Positions 57,677 through 64,000 of a DNA stretch of 64,000 nt are shown piece by piece. The stretch spans positions 1 to 64,000 of the forward strand of contig NZ_JABTEX010000003.1 of NCBI RefSeq assembly GCF_015711645.1, written 5' to 3'. The stretch is from Planomonospora sp. ID82291. Its GTDB lineage: Bacteria > Actinomycetota > Actinomycetes > Streptosporangiales > Streptosporangiaceae. The stretch's first letter is position 1; each line of letters starts with the position of its first letter. A program made the translations under genes and the position numbers. Under the pieces are notes generated by a model, which searched no databases, had not been told where the DNA came from, and saw only the letters and a program-made list of their open reading frames with translations.

Positions 57677-58094
57677 CCATGGCCTCCGTGAGGATGGTCA
57701 GGGCGCGCAGCACGCCGGCGCGCTCGCCCTCGGGGACGCGGTCCAGAATGGCGGAGAACCGCTTCGCTCGGGCCTCGGCCAGCCGGCCTGCGGCCTGCAC
57801 CCCGTGCGGAGTGAGCCGGACCAGCACGCCGCGCCCGTCGTCGGGCGCGGGGGTGCGCTCGGCCCAGCCGCGGTTGATGAGCTGCGTGACCAGGCGGCTG
57901 GTGGTGCTCTTCTCCAGCCGGAGCCGGTGCGCCAGATCGCTCTGGCGCAACGCGCCGTCCCTGGCCAGTTCGCCCAGCGCGTGGGCCTCCGAGGTCGGGA
58001 CGGGCTGCCCGCAGGGGGTCTTGTCCGGCTGGTGGAGGCCGAACGCCCGGACGAACCGGACCACGGCCTCCTGGAGTTCGCGATCATCCGCCAC
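57666..58094 (-). CDS. MarR family transcriptional regulator
   Basis: This 142-residue protein has a winged helix of the MarR type: SEAHALGELARDGALRQSDLAHRLRLEKSTTSRLVTQLINRGW followed by the beta wing with RTPAPDDGRGVLVRLTPHG. MarR proteins usually repress a neighbouring gene and respond to small ligands. Its GTG at 58094 lies 20 bp from a palindrome (58114-58134), likely its own operator. The gene it would control is not obvious; only a truncated small frame follows. Confidence 0.88.
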   Translation of the reverse strand: MADDRELQEAVVRFVRAFGLHQPDKTPCGQPVPTSEAHALGELARDGALRQSDLAHRLRLEKSTTSRLVTQLINRGWAERTPAPDDGRGVLVRLTPHGVQAAGRLAEARAKRFSAILDRVPEGERAGVLRALTILTEAMDET

Positions 58095-58113
58095 GGTTCG
58101 ACCGTACAACCAG

Positions 58114-58134
58114 ATGGTTCGATGATGCAACCAT
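58114..58134. promoter_or_regulatory. Probable MarR operator
   Basis: ATGGTT-N9-AACCAT is an inverted repeat just upstream of the MarR start, in the position expected for autoregulation. A further half site (GGTTCGACCGTACAACC) lies at 58095-58112. Confidence 0.6.
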
Positions 58135-58197
58135 ACGTGGGAAGGGGCCGCTCCGGGCCGGGGTTCGGGAGTCCTCCGCCGGCGTGATCTCCGGCCC

Positions 58198-58408
58198 CAC
58201 CCCGTCCTGTTCGAGGTGGCCTCGGCCGTCGCCACGGTGGGATCGTCCACCGGCATCACCGCCGACCTCACCTCCGCCTGGGCGGATCCTCGTCGCCGCG
58301 CTGATGTTCGCCGGACGGGTCGGCCCGGCCGCGCTGTTCTCCGCGCCGGCGCTGCGCGACCGCAGACGCCGCTACGAACCGCCCGAGGAGAAGGTCATCG
58401 CCGGCTGA
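58198..58408 (+). pseudogene. Frameshifted C-terminal remnant of a TrkH/KtrB potassium transporter
   Basis: Two adjacent frames together encode the end of a KtrB-type potassium channel subunit: HPVLFEVASAVATVGSSTG in one frame, then GRILVAALMFAGRVGP and the end RRRRYEPPEEKVIAG-stop in another. The join is at about 58268-58275, where a single extra A (CTC-A-CCT) would explain the shift. The N-terminal three quarters of the protein are absent and replaced by the MarR region. This is a dead gene fragment. Confidence 0.8.
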
Positions 58409-58416
58409 TCCCTGCG

Positions 58417-58459
58417 GCCGGCGGTGACGCCGGTCCCGGTCGCCGGCGTCACCGCCGGC
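58417..58459. terminator. Hairpin after the transporter remnant
   Basis: A perfect 17-bp stem (58417-58433 with 58443-58459) with a 9-nt loop lies 9 bp behind the stop of the KtrB remnant and probably was its terminator. Confidence 0.75.
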
Positions 58460-58619
58460 TGAACGTCAGCCGGAATCTTCGGGGGGACGCCGGAGTCTTT
58501 AGGGTGATCGGTGTGGAATGTCGAACCGCTGGCCCGGCCGGCGCCGTCGACCGGCTGTGGCGGAAGCGGATGACGGACGTCCGGCAGCCGCGACGGCACT
58601 ACGGCGAGGACGGCTCCTG

Positions 58620-59264
58620 ATGGCGAGGCGCAGTGCGCGGGCCGCCCGGTCGATCGACGTGACCCGTCTTCCCGAGGACGTCGCGGCGCTCGTCGACGCC
58701 CTCGAACCCGGCGAGGAACTGGTCGTCACGCGGGGCGGCGAGCCGATCGCCGCGATCACCGGCACCCGGCGCGTGCTCCGCGGCGCCGTCGTCGATCCCG
58801 GAACCCCGAGGGAGGCCGACGAGCCGCCTCCGGCCGACTACGACGAGGCGACGGTCGTCGCCACCGCCATGAAGCTGTCGGCGTCTGCCCGGGTGGCGCT
58901 GGCCGACCGGCTCGGCCCGGACTACGTCGTGCTCGACATGCACGCGGCTCCCACGACGGCCGACGTACTGCTGACGCCGCCGGTCAGCCCTCAGCTGATC
59001 GCGAACCTCCGGTCGATGTTCCCGAAAGCCCGGGTCATCATCACCGAGATCGACGACGACGAGCTCGGGGTCAGCTACCACGGCCCGGTCCGGCGCCTGC
59101 TCGACGCCGGCGCGGAGGCCTATCTGCCGCCGGCCACCATCCCCCGCCTGGCCGGGCAGCTCGATCACATCACCCGGCTGCGCCGGCTCGCCGCCGACGA
59201 CGCCGCGCCACCGGAGATCGAGCCCGCCACGGGACCGCCGGGCGACGACGGAGACGCGAGGTGA
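58620..59264 (+). CDS. Hypothetical protein with Phd-like N-terminus
   Basis: This 214-residue protein is not recognised as a whole. Residues about 8-45 (SIDVTRLPEDVAALVDALEPGEELVVTRGGEPIAAI) resemble the N-terminal fold of Phd/YefM antitoxins, which bind DNA. The rest (about 80-190) alternates beta and alpha, with DYVVLDMHAAP, LLTPPVSPQLIANL and ARVIITEIDDDELGVSYHGPVRRLLDAGAEAYLPP, and might be a Rossmann-like or receiver-like domain. No toxin gene is adjacent. The ATG at 58620 is favoured over an in-frame ATG at 58518; both have weak ribosome sites. Confidence 0.7.
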   Translation: MARRSARAARSIDVTRLPEDVAALVDALEPGEELVVTRGGEPIAAITGTRRVLRGAVVDPGTPREADEPPPADYDEATVVATAMKLSASARVALADRLGPDYVVLDMHAAPTTADVLLTPPVSPQLIANLRSMFPKARVIITEIDDDELGVSYHGPVRRLLDAGAEAYLPPATIPRLAGQLDHITRLRRLAADDAAPPEIEPATGPPGDDGDAR

Positions 59265-59273
59265 ACGGATCAC

Positions 59274-59292
59274 GGGCGCGGACTCCGCGCCC
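59274..59292. terminator. Short GC hairpin between convergent genes
   Basis: An 8-bp perfect stem (59274-59281 with 59285-59292) with a 3-nt loop lies 10 bp behind the hypothetical gene and before the 3' end of the TetR gene. Confidence 0.55.
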
Positions 59293-59403
59293 CCCGCCCG
59301 CAGGTGAGGCCTCCCCGGCGTGCCGGGCCCTGCGCGTCACCGGGAGGGCGGGAGCCCCCGGCCGGGGATCCGCCACCCGCTGAGGCGGTCCGCCGGGCGA
59401 GGC

Positions 59404-59997
59404 TCAGAGCCGCAGCCGGGCCAGGTGGTAGTCGAGCGTCTCGGCCGCCTCCTCCGCCGAGGTGTCCCCCATGAGCATGCCCGAGCTGAGCCCGCCCGCC
59501 AGCGCCAGCAGGACCCTCGCCTCCTGTTCCACGGCGATCCCGGCGGCGAGCTCTCCGGCCTGCCGGGCATCGCGCAGACAGCGGCTGATCGTCTCGAGCA
59601 GTTCGGCGGAGCCCTGCCGGAACGCGCCGGACAGCGCGGGCGTGGCCAGGGCGCGGATGAAGAACGCCACGTTGACCAGCGCACCGGTGCGGCTCTCCTC
59701 GTCCACGGGCAGAAGCGCCACGAGGAGCGCCCGCACCGCGGCCATCGGCGGGGGAGCGGCCTGCCCGGCCAGCTGCCGTCGCACGCGCTCGCGCAGCCGG
59801 TCGGCGGCGTGGCCTGCCGCGAAGAGCAGCATCTCCTCCCGGCTGGCGAAGTAGTGCTGCAGTCTGCCCTTGGAGACGCCCGCCTCGGCCGCCACCGCCG
59901 ACAGGCTCACCGCCTCCAGCCCCTGGCGCATGGCCAGGCGCCACAGCGCTTCGGCGATCTCGCGCCGCCGCTCCCCGGCGTCCACGATCTTGGGCAT
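59404..59997 (-). CDS. TetR family transcriptional regulator
   Basis: This 197-residue protein has a TetR DNA-binding domain (RREIAEALWRLAMRQG, SLSAVAAEAGVSKGRLQHYFASREEML, about 9-55) and a C-terminal ligand-binding domain of the TetR_C_6/BetI-like kind (ALVNVAFFIRAL). It likely represses the divergent membrane protein gene at 60079 and itself through the palindromes at 60013-60068. The ATG at 59997 is preferred to one at 60033, which would put the start inside the operator. Confidence 0.9.
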   Translation of the reverse strand: MPKIVDAGERRREIAEALWRLAMRQGLEAVSLSAVAAEAGVSKGRLQHYFASREEMLLFAAGHAADRLRERVRRQLAGQAAPPPMAAVRALLVALLPVDEESRTGALVNVAFFIRALATPALSGAFRQGSAELLETISRCLRDARQAGELAAGIAVEQEARVLLALAGGLSSGMLMGDTSAEEAAETLDYHLARLRL

Positions 59998-60012
59998 TCC
60001 CGCCGTCCTTTC

Positions 60013-60068
60013 GCAATCCGATCGGATTGCCATAAGGTGGAGTCATTTCACAATCCGATCGTATTGCA
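60013..60068. promoter_or_regulatory. Paired TetR operators
   Basis: A perfect 18-bp palindrome GCAATCCGATCGGATTGC (60013-60030) and an imperfect second copy, ACAATCCGATCGTATTGC (60050-60067), lie between the divergent TetR and membrane-protein genes, the classical TetR arrangement. Confidence 0.85.
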
Positions 60069-60078
60069 AAGGGGTGCC

Positions 60079-61122
60079 ATGAGTGCCACCCGCTCGCCCG
60101 TCATCACCCTGTTCCTGCTCGCACCCCTGGTGGCCGAGGTGCTGTCCGGCTCCACACCCCTGACGGGCATCGCCGGGCTGGTGTTCTTCGTCCCCATGTA
60201 CGGCGGAGCCGCCGTGCTCATCCGCGAGACCGCCGTCCGCCGAGGGGGCGGCCGGTCGGCCGTCCTGCTCCTGGGGCTCGCCTTCGCCCTGCTGGAGGAG
60301 GGCCTGGTGGTCCAGGCGATCTTCCATCCTCAGGCTGTCGAGGCGGCGAGCTGGGGCGCCGCCGGAGGGCGCCTGCTCGGCGCCCACGTCACCTTCACCC
60401 TGGCGGTACTCGTCTACCACGCGGTCTGGAGCATCGCCCTGCCGATCCTGCTGTGCGACCTGATCTTCCCCGCCACCCGCTCGCGGCCGCTGCTGGGCCG
60501 TACCGGGCTGGCGGTGACGGCGGCGGCCTTCACGGCCGGGGTGGTCCTGGTGGCCGTGCTCGTCCGCAGCCGCATCGCGCCGGGCCTCCCCGTCCCGGTG
60601 GCGCGGTCCCTGGGCGTCGCGCTCGCCGTCGGGGCGCTCGTCCGCATCGCCGTCCGGCTCCCGGCGCGCGGCGGGCGGCGCGCCTCCCGCGCGGCGCGCG
60701 CGTCGAGGACCGCCCGGGGGACGGCCCGGACGCCCGCCCCCTGGGCGGTCGCCCTGGCGAGCGCGGCCGCGGGGTCGACGTTCCTCCTGGTGCTGATGGT
60801 CCCCGCCGCGTCCGGCCACCGCCCGGTGCCCGAGCCGGTGTCCGTCGGGGCGGCGGTCGCGATCGCCGCCGCCGCGCTGGTTGCGTCGCATCGGCGGATC
60901 GGCGACGGCGGCTGGGACGAGCGGCGCCGTTTCGCGCTGGCCGCCGGGCTGCTTCCCGTGCCGCCCGTGATCGGCCTGGTCCAGGCGGCCCTGCACGGCT
61001 ACGGCACCGTCGCCGACCGGGTGGGGCTGGTCGCCCTCGAAGCCGGAGTGATCGCCCTGCTGGCCTGGACGGGAACCCGGAGCCCGGCCGGTGGCCGGCG
61101 GGACGGGCCGGAGGCCTGCTGA
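60079..61122 (+). CDS. Integral membrane protein of unknown function
   Basis: This 347-residue protein has about nine hydrophobic helices and an Arg/Ala-rich cytoplasmic loop near residue 195-215. It contains no motif that I can assign to a transporter or enzyme family; the FPLL.EVLSGSTP-like start and LEEGLVVQAIF segment are typical of actinobacterial hypothetical membrane proteins. It diverges from a TetR gene and is preceded by AAAGGGG and by TetR operators, so its expression is likely induced by a small molecule; an export or sensing role would be a guess. Confidence 0.8.
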   Translation: MSATRSPVITLFLLAPLVAEVLSGSTPLTGIAGLVFFVPMYGGAAVLIRETAVRRGGGRSAVLLLGLAFALLEEGLVVQAIFHPQAVEAASWGAAGGRLLGAHVTFTLAVLVYHAVWSIALPILLCDLIFPATRSRPLLGRTGLAVTAAAFTAGVVLVAVLVRSRIAPGLPVPVARSLGVALAVGALVRIAVRLPARGGRRASRAARASRTARGTARTPAPWAVALASAAAGSTFLLVLMVPAASGHRPVPEPVSVGAAVAIAAAALVASHRRIGDGGWDERRRFALAAGLLPVPPVIGLVQAALHGYGTVADRVGLVALEAGVIALLAWTGTRSPAGGRRDGPEAC

Positions 61123-61300
61123 CCGGAGGGGGCCGTGCCCGGCCGGTTTTCAGGCGAGGGCGGCCAGTGCGGCCAGCGCGGCCTCCACGGCGGCGGGCTT
61201 CACCTCCTCCAGGGGGAGGGGGGCGTGCTCCACCACGCCAGTCGGACATGCCGCCGAGCGCCACGGTCGCGTGGATCCGCGCGGCGGTGGAGGGAGCGGC
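61123..61300. other. Remnant-bearing gap
   Basis: On the minus strand about 61150-61245 reads as a plausible protein C-terminus (VVEHAPLPLEEVKPAAVEAALAALAA, shown here only in outline) ending in TGA, with no body upstream. It is probably a scrap of a lost oxidoreductase-type gene lying beside the decayed monooxygenase. Confidence 0.35.
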
Positions 61301-62345
61301 TCGTGTTCCGCTCCGAGGACGACGGGCGCCCGTACGAACTGGAGCTGTCCAGGCTGATGCGCGCCGTCTCCGACCGGCACGTCGAGATCATGCGCGACGA
61401 CCTCGCGGAGATCCTCCACCAGGCCACCCGGCACGACGCCGAGTACCTCTTCGACGACTCCGTCACGGCCCTGGCCGAGGACCCGGAGGGCGTCGACGTC
61501 ACCTTCGAGCGGGCGCCCGCCCGCAGGTTCGACCTGGTGATCGGAGCCGACGGACTGCACTCCGACGTCCGGCGCCTGGTCTTCGGCCCCGAGTCGCGCT
61601 TCTCCACCTGGATCGGGGCCTACCTGGCCGTCATGTCGATCCCCAATTACCTGGGCCTGCGCAACCGGGTGGAGGGCGTCACGGGCGTGAACAGAATGGC
61701 CGCCGTGTACGGCGCGGCGCGTTCGGACGATGCCCGCGCGTTCTTCCTGTTCCGTCCCGGCGCCGAACTCGACTGCCACCACCGGGACGTCGACCGGCAG
61801 AAAGAACTGCTGCGCCGGCACTTCGCCGGGATGGGCTGGGAGGTCCCCCGGCTGCTGGGCGGGGAACCGGAGCGCGCCTCGGCGTTCTGCTTCGACTCGG
61901 TCACCCGGCTGCGGATGGCCGCCTGGTCGCGCGGCAGGGTGAGCCTGGTGGGCGAGACGCCGGCTACCGCCCCGGTCCCGCGGTCGGCGGCAGCACCAGC
62001 CTGGCCGTCGTGGGCGCCTACGTCCTGGCCGGTGAGCCGGCCGAGGCGGGCGGTGACCACACGCGCGCCTTCGCGGCCTACGAGCACCGGATCGGCGACT
62101 ACGTGCGGGGCAGCCGGGCCTTCGCCGTCCGCGCCGCCGGACGGCTCCTGCCCGGCGGCCGCATGGGGCCGTGGGGCCTGATCCAGGGGGTGCGGTTGGT
62201 CGGCCATGCGCCCGTACCGCTCGTCCGGGCACTGGTGGGCTTCAACGGCAAGGGCGTGCGCCTGCACGACGAGGTCGCCCCGAAGGACTACCCGCACGGC
62301 GCCGCACGCCCGTCCTCGCGGGAGCGGCTCCCGAGGGAAACATGA
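61300..62345 (+). pseudogene. Decayed FAD-dependent monooxygenase
   Basis: The sequence encodes the middle and C-terminal parts of a TetX/PHBH-like flavin monooxygenase: VEIMRDDLAEILHQATRH, FDLVIGADGLHSDVRRLVFG and, after the expected RGRVSLVGDAGYRPGP motif, a C-terminal stretch ending about 62345. The N-terminal GxGxxG FAD-binding segment is missing. At about 61958-61964 a GA duplication (GGCGAGACGCC) shifts the frame just at the conserved GD motif, and the remaining part continues in another frame to the stop at 62343-62345. With both defects it cannot make an active enzyme. Confidence 0.82.
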
Positions 62346-62381
62346 CACTAGGTGGCCTCTTTTCCCGGTGGCATCGTCGAC

Positions 62382-63296
62382 ATGGACACACCACTCAAGG
62401 GAAAGGTCGCCCTGGTCGCCGGGGCGACGCGGGGAACGGGCCGGGCGGTAGCGGTGGAGCTGGGCGCCGCCGGGGCCGTCGTCTACTGCACCGGGCGCAC
62501 CACGCGGGAGCAGCGCTCGGAGATGGACCGGCCGGAGACCATCGAGGAGACGGCCGAGCTGGTGACCCGGGCGGGCGGCGAGGGGATCGCCGTCCAGGTG
62601 GACCACCTGGAACCGGAGCGGGTGCGGGCGCTGGTGGAGCGGGTCGACCGCGCGCACGGCCGGCTCGACGTGCTGGTCAACGACGTCTGGGGCGGAGACC
62701 GGTTCGCCGCCTGGGACACGCCGCTGTGGGAGCACCCGCTGGACGACGGCCTGCGCCTGCTCCGGCTGGCGGTCGACACCCACCTGATCACCAGCCACTT
62801 CGCGCTGCCGCTGCTGACCAGGAACCGCGGCGGCCTGGTCGTGGAGGTGACCGACGGCACCTGGGAGTACAACGCCGGCCACTACCGGGTCTCCTGCTTC
62901 TACGACCTGGCCAAGATCGCGGTGAACCGGCTGGGCTTCTCCCAGGCGCACGAGCTGCGCCCGTACGGCTGCACCGCGGTCTCCCTGACCCCCGGGTGGC
63001 TGCGCTCGGAGGCGATGCTGGAGATCTACGGTGTACAGGAGGCGAACTGGCGGGACGCGCTCGACAAGGAGCCGCACTTCGTGATCTCCGAGTCGCCCGC
63101 CTTCACCGGCCGCGCGGTCGTCGCGCTGGCCGCCGACCCGGAGCGGGAGCGCTGGTCGGGGCAGTCGCTCTCCAGCGGCGGGCTCGCCCAGGTGTACGGC
63201 TTCACCGACGTCGACGGCACCCGGCCGGACGCCTGGCGCTACCTGGTCGAGGTGCAGGACGCGGGCAGGCCCGCCGACGCCACCGGCTACCGCTGA
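62382..63296 (+). CDS. Short-chain dehydrogenase/reductase
   Basis: This 304-residue SDR has the NAD(P) motif VALVAGATRGTGRAVAVELG (about 9-28), an NDVWGG in place of NNAG near 105, and the catalytic Tyr-x3-Lys in CFYDLAKIAVNRLG (about 180). It is followed by VSLTPGWLRSE. Members of this SDR group oxidise or reduce alcohols or ketones of unknown identity. The ATG at 62382 matches the usual start; an upstream GTG at 62352 lies in the remnant region. It is convergent with the WYL regulator, overlapping by 10 bp. Confidence 0.9.
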   Translation: MDTPLKGKVALVAGATRGTGRAVAVELGAAGAVVYCTGRTTREQRSEMDRPETIEETAELVTRAGGEGIAVQVDHLEPERVRALVERVDRAHGRLDVLVNDVWGGDRFAAWDTPLWEHPLDDGLRLLRLAVDTHLITSHFALPLLTRNRGGLVVEVTDGTWEYNAGHYRVSCFYDLAKIAVNRLGFSQAHELRPYGCTAVSLTPGWLRSEAMLEIYGVQEANWRDALDKEPHFVISESPAFTGRAVVALAADPERERWSGQSLSSGGLAQVYGFTDVDGTRPDAWRYLVEVQDAGRPADATGYR

Positions 63297-64000
63297 TCCG
63301 CTGAGCCGCCCGGCCGGGCCGCGCCGCCGGGACGCCGCTCCCCGGGGTCGCCGGCGGGCGGACCGTACAGGCGGGACATGCGGACGGCGGCCCCGGCCAG
63401 GAGGGCGCGCAGGGCGGGCGGATCGAGGACCTCGGCCTCGGGGCCGAAGCGCAGGAGCTGGCCGTAGGCGACCTCGGGGGACTCGACGGGCAGGACGAGC
63501 GTGGTCCGGCCGTGCTCGTCGGGCTCCCCGGCCGAGGCCAGGGCCTCGTCGAGGGCCGCCGGATCGGCCACGTGCCGGAGCAGGCGCAGGCCGTCGGGGC
63601 TGAGCCGTACCGTGACGCGGGCGGTGAGCAGGGAGCGGGTGAACTCCGCGGCCCGTGCGCTCCAGAAGGCGGCCAGGTCGAAGTCGCGGTCCCGGGCGAA
63701 GCGCCGGTCGGCGTGGACGGCCACGGTGGAGAAGCGGTCCACCCGGTAGATCAACGAACGGGTCGCCAGGTACCAGACCCCGGCCTTGAGCACGAGGCCG
63801 TACGGCTCCAGCGTGTGCTCGGCGCCGCGGTAGCGGGCGGTGACCGGGTGGTCGCCCCAGACCGCCCTGGCCAGCGGGACCAGTGCTTCCGGAGGCGGGC
63901 GATCGCCGGCGAACCAGCCGGGGGCGTCGAGGTGGAAGCGCTGCGCGGCGGACACCGGGGCGTCGCGCAGGCCGGGGGAGAGCGCCGCGGACGCCTTGAG
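63287..64000 (-). CDS. WYL-domain transcriptional regulator, cut by the window edge
   Basis: The 238 visible residues, open to the right edge, are the C-terminal part of a DeoR/WYL-type regulator: the WYL core appears as EPYGLVLKAGVWYLATRSL with YRVDRFSTV, followed by the WCX segment (ARVTVRLSPDGLRLLRHV, VESPEVAYGQLLRFGPEAEVLDP). The HTH domain lies beyond 64000. Such proteins bind small ligands or nucleic acids and regulate neighbouring genes. The C-terminal 25 residues are Gly/Pro/Arg-rich. Confidence 0.88.
   Translation of the reverse strand, partial: LKASAALSPGLRDAPVSAAQRFHLDAPGWFAGDRPPPEALVPLARAVWGDHPVTARYRGAEHTLEPYGLVLKAGVWYLATRSLIYRVDRFSTVAVHADRRFARDRDFDLAAFWSARAAEFTRSLLTARVTVRLSPDGLRLLRHVADPAALDEALASAGEPDEHGRTTLVLPVESPEVAYGQLLRFGPEAEVLDPPALRALLAGAAVRMSRLYGPPAGDPGERRPGGAARPGGSADQR

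Overview
The window is very GC-rich DNA (roughly 70-75 % by eye) with GTG starts, GTGA/TGATG gene overlaps, apparently leaderless starts and long shadow ORFs on the opposite strand. This is typical of an actinomycete; gene content would fit a Streptosporangiales-type organism, but no rRNA or housekeeping marker confirms that.

Layout. 1-4950 is an ordinary metabolic flank: an APH-fold phosphotransferase, an acyl-CoA dehydrogenase, a DUF6285 protein, and a sodium/solute symporter with its DUF3311 partner. About 5355-57502 is one large non-ribosomal peptide synthetase (NRPS) cluster. 57503-64000 is the right flank, with MarR, TetR and WYL regulators, a membrane protein, an SDR and at least two decayed genes.

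Predicted assembly line: FAAL-T-C-A-T-C (12550-19227), a free-standing A domain with a threonine code (11027-12553), T-C-A*-T (5408-8635), C-A-T-C-A*core (40016-45583), and a separate A*sub-T protein (39428-39985). A* marks adenylation domains that have lost the ATP-binding loop and the catalytic lysine. Both canonical in-line A domains have acidic pockets (codes DAEDVGTVVK and DVEEIGVVSK), suggesting basic residues. The cluster carries three arginine-tailoring enzymes: a VioC-type hydroxylase, a VioD-type capreomycidine synthase and an MppP-type PLP arginine oxidase. There are also three free-standing A-T proteins (codes DVFWLGGTFK, Val-like; DAQDLGLVDK, Gln-like; DTFLCGLVAK, unassigned), five P450s, two thioesterase-fold proteins with a cysteine nucleophile, one serine-type TEII, an MbtH protein, a B12 radical SAM enzyme and a LanB-like (lantibiotic dehydratase family) protein.

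Working model (inference): the two dead-A modules are filled in trans. Free-standing A-T proteins activate amino acids, P450s oxidise them on the carrier, and Cys-type thioesterase-fold proteins (compare SyrC/CmaE) move them to the orphan T domains; the LanB-like protein may instead supply or release residues using aminoacyl-tRNA. A FAAL-derived N-acyl group would be removed outside the membrane by a membrane-anchored Ntn hydrolase, a prodrug logic. An AlkZ-type DNA glycosylase could be self-resistance to a DNA-damaging product.

Regulation is readable in the sequence. An 18-bp palindrome (RTCCCY-N6-KGKGAC) lies exactly 23 nt upstream of a -10-like hexamer at several cluster promoters, including that of the SARP gene. 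SARP-type direct repeats with an 11-bp period lie 9 nt upstream of -10 hexamers at the P450 and thioesterase promoters of the right-hand sub-cluster. This suggests a cascade from the LuxR-type regulator (33937-34617) to the SARP (48372-49217).
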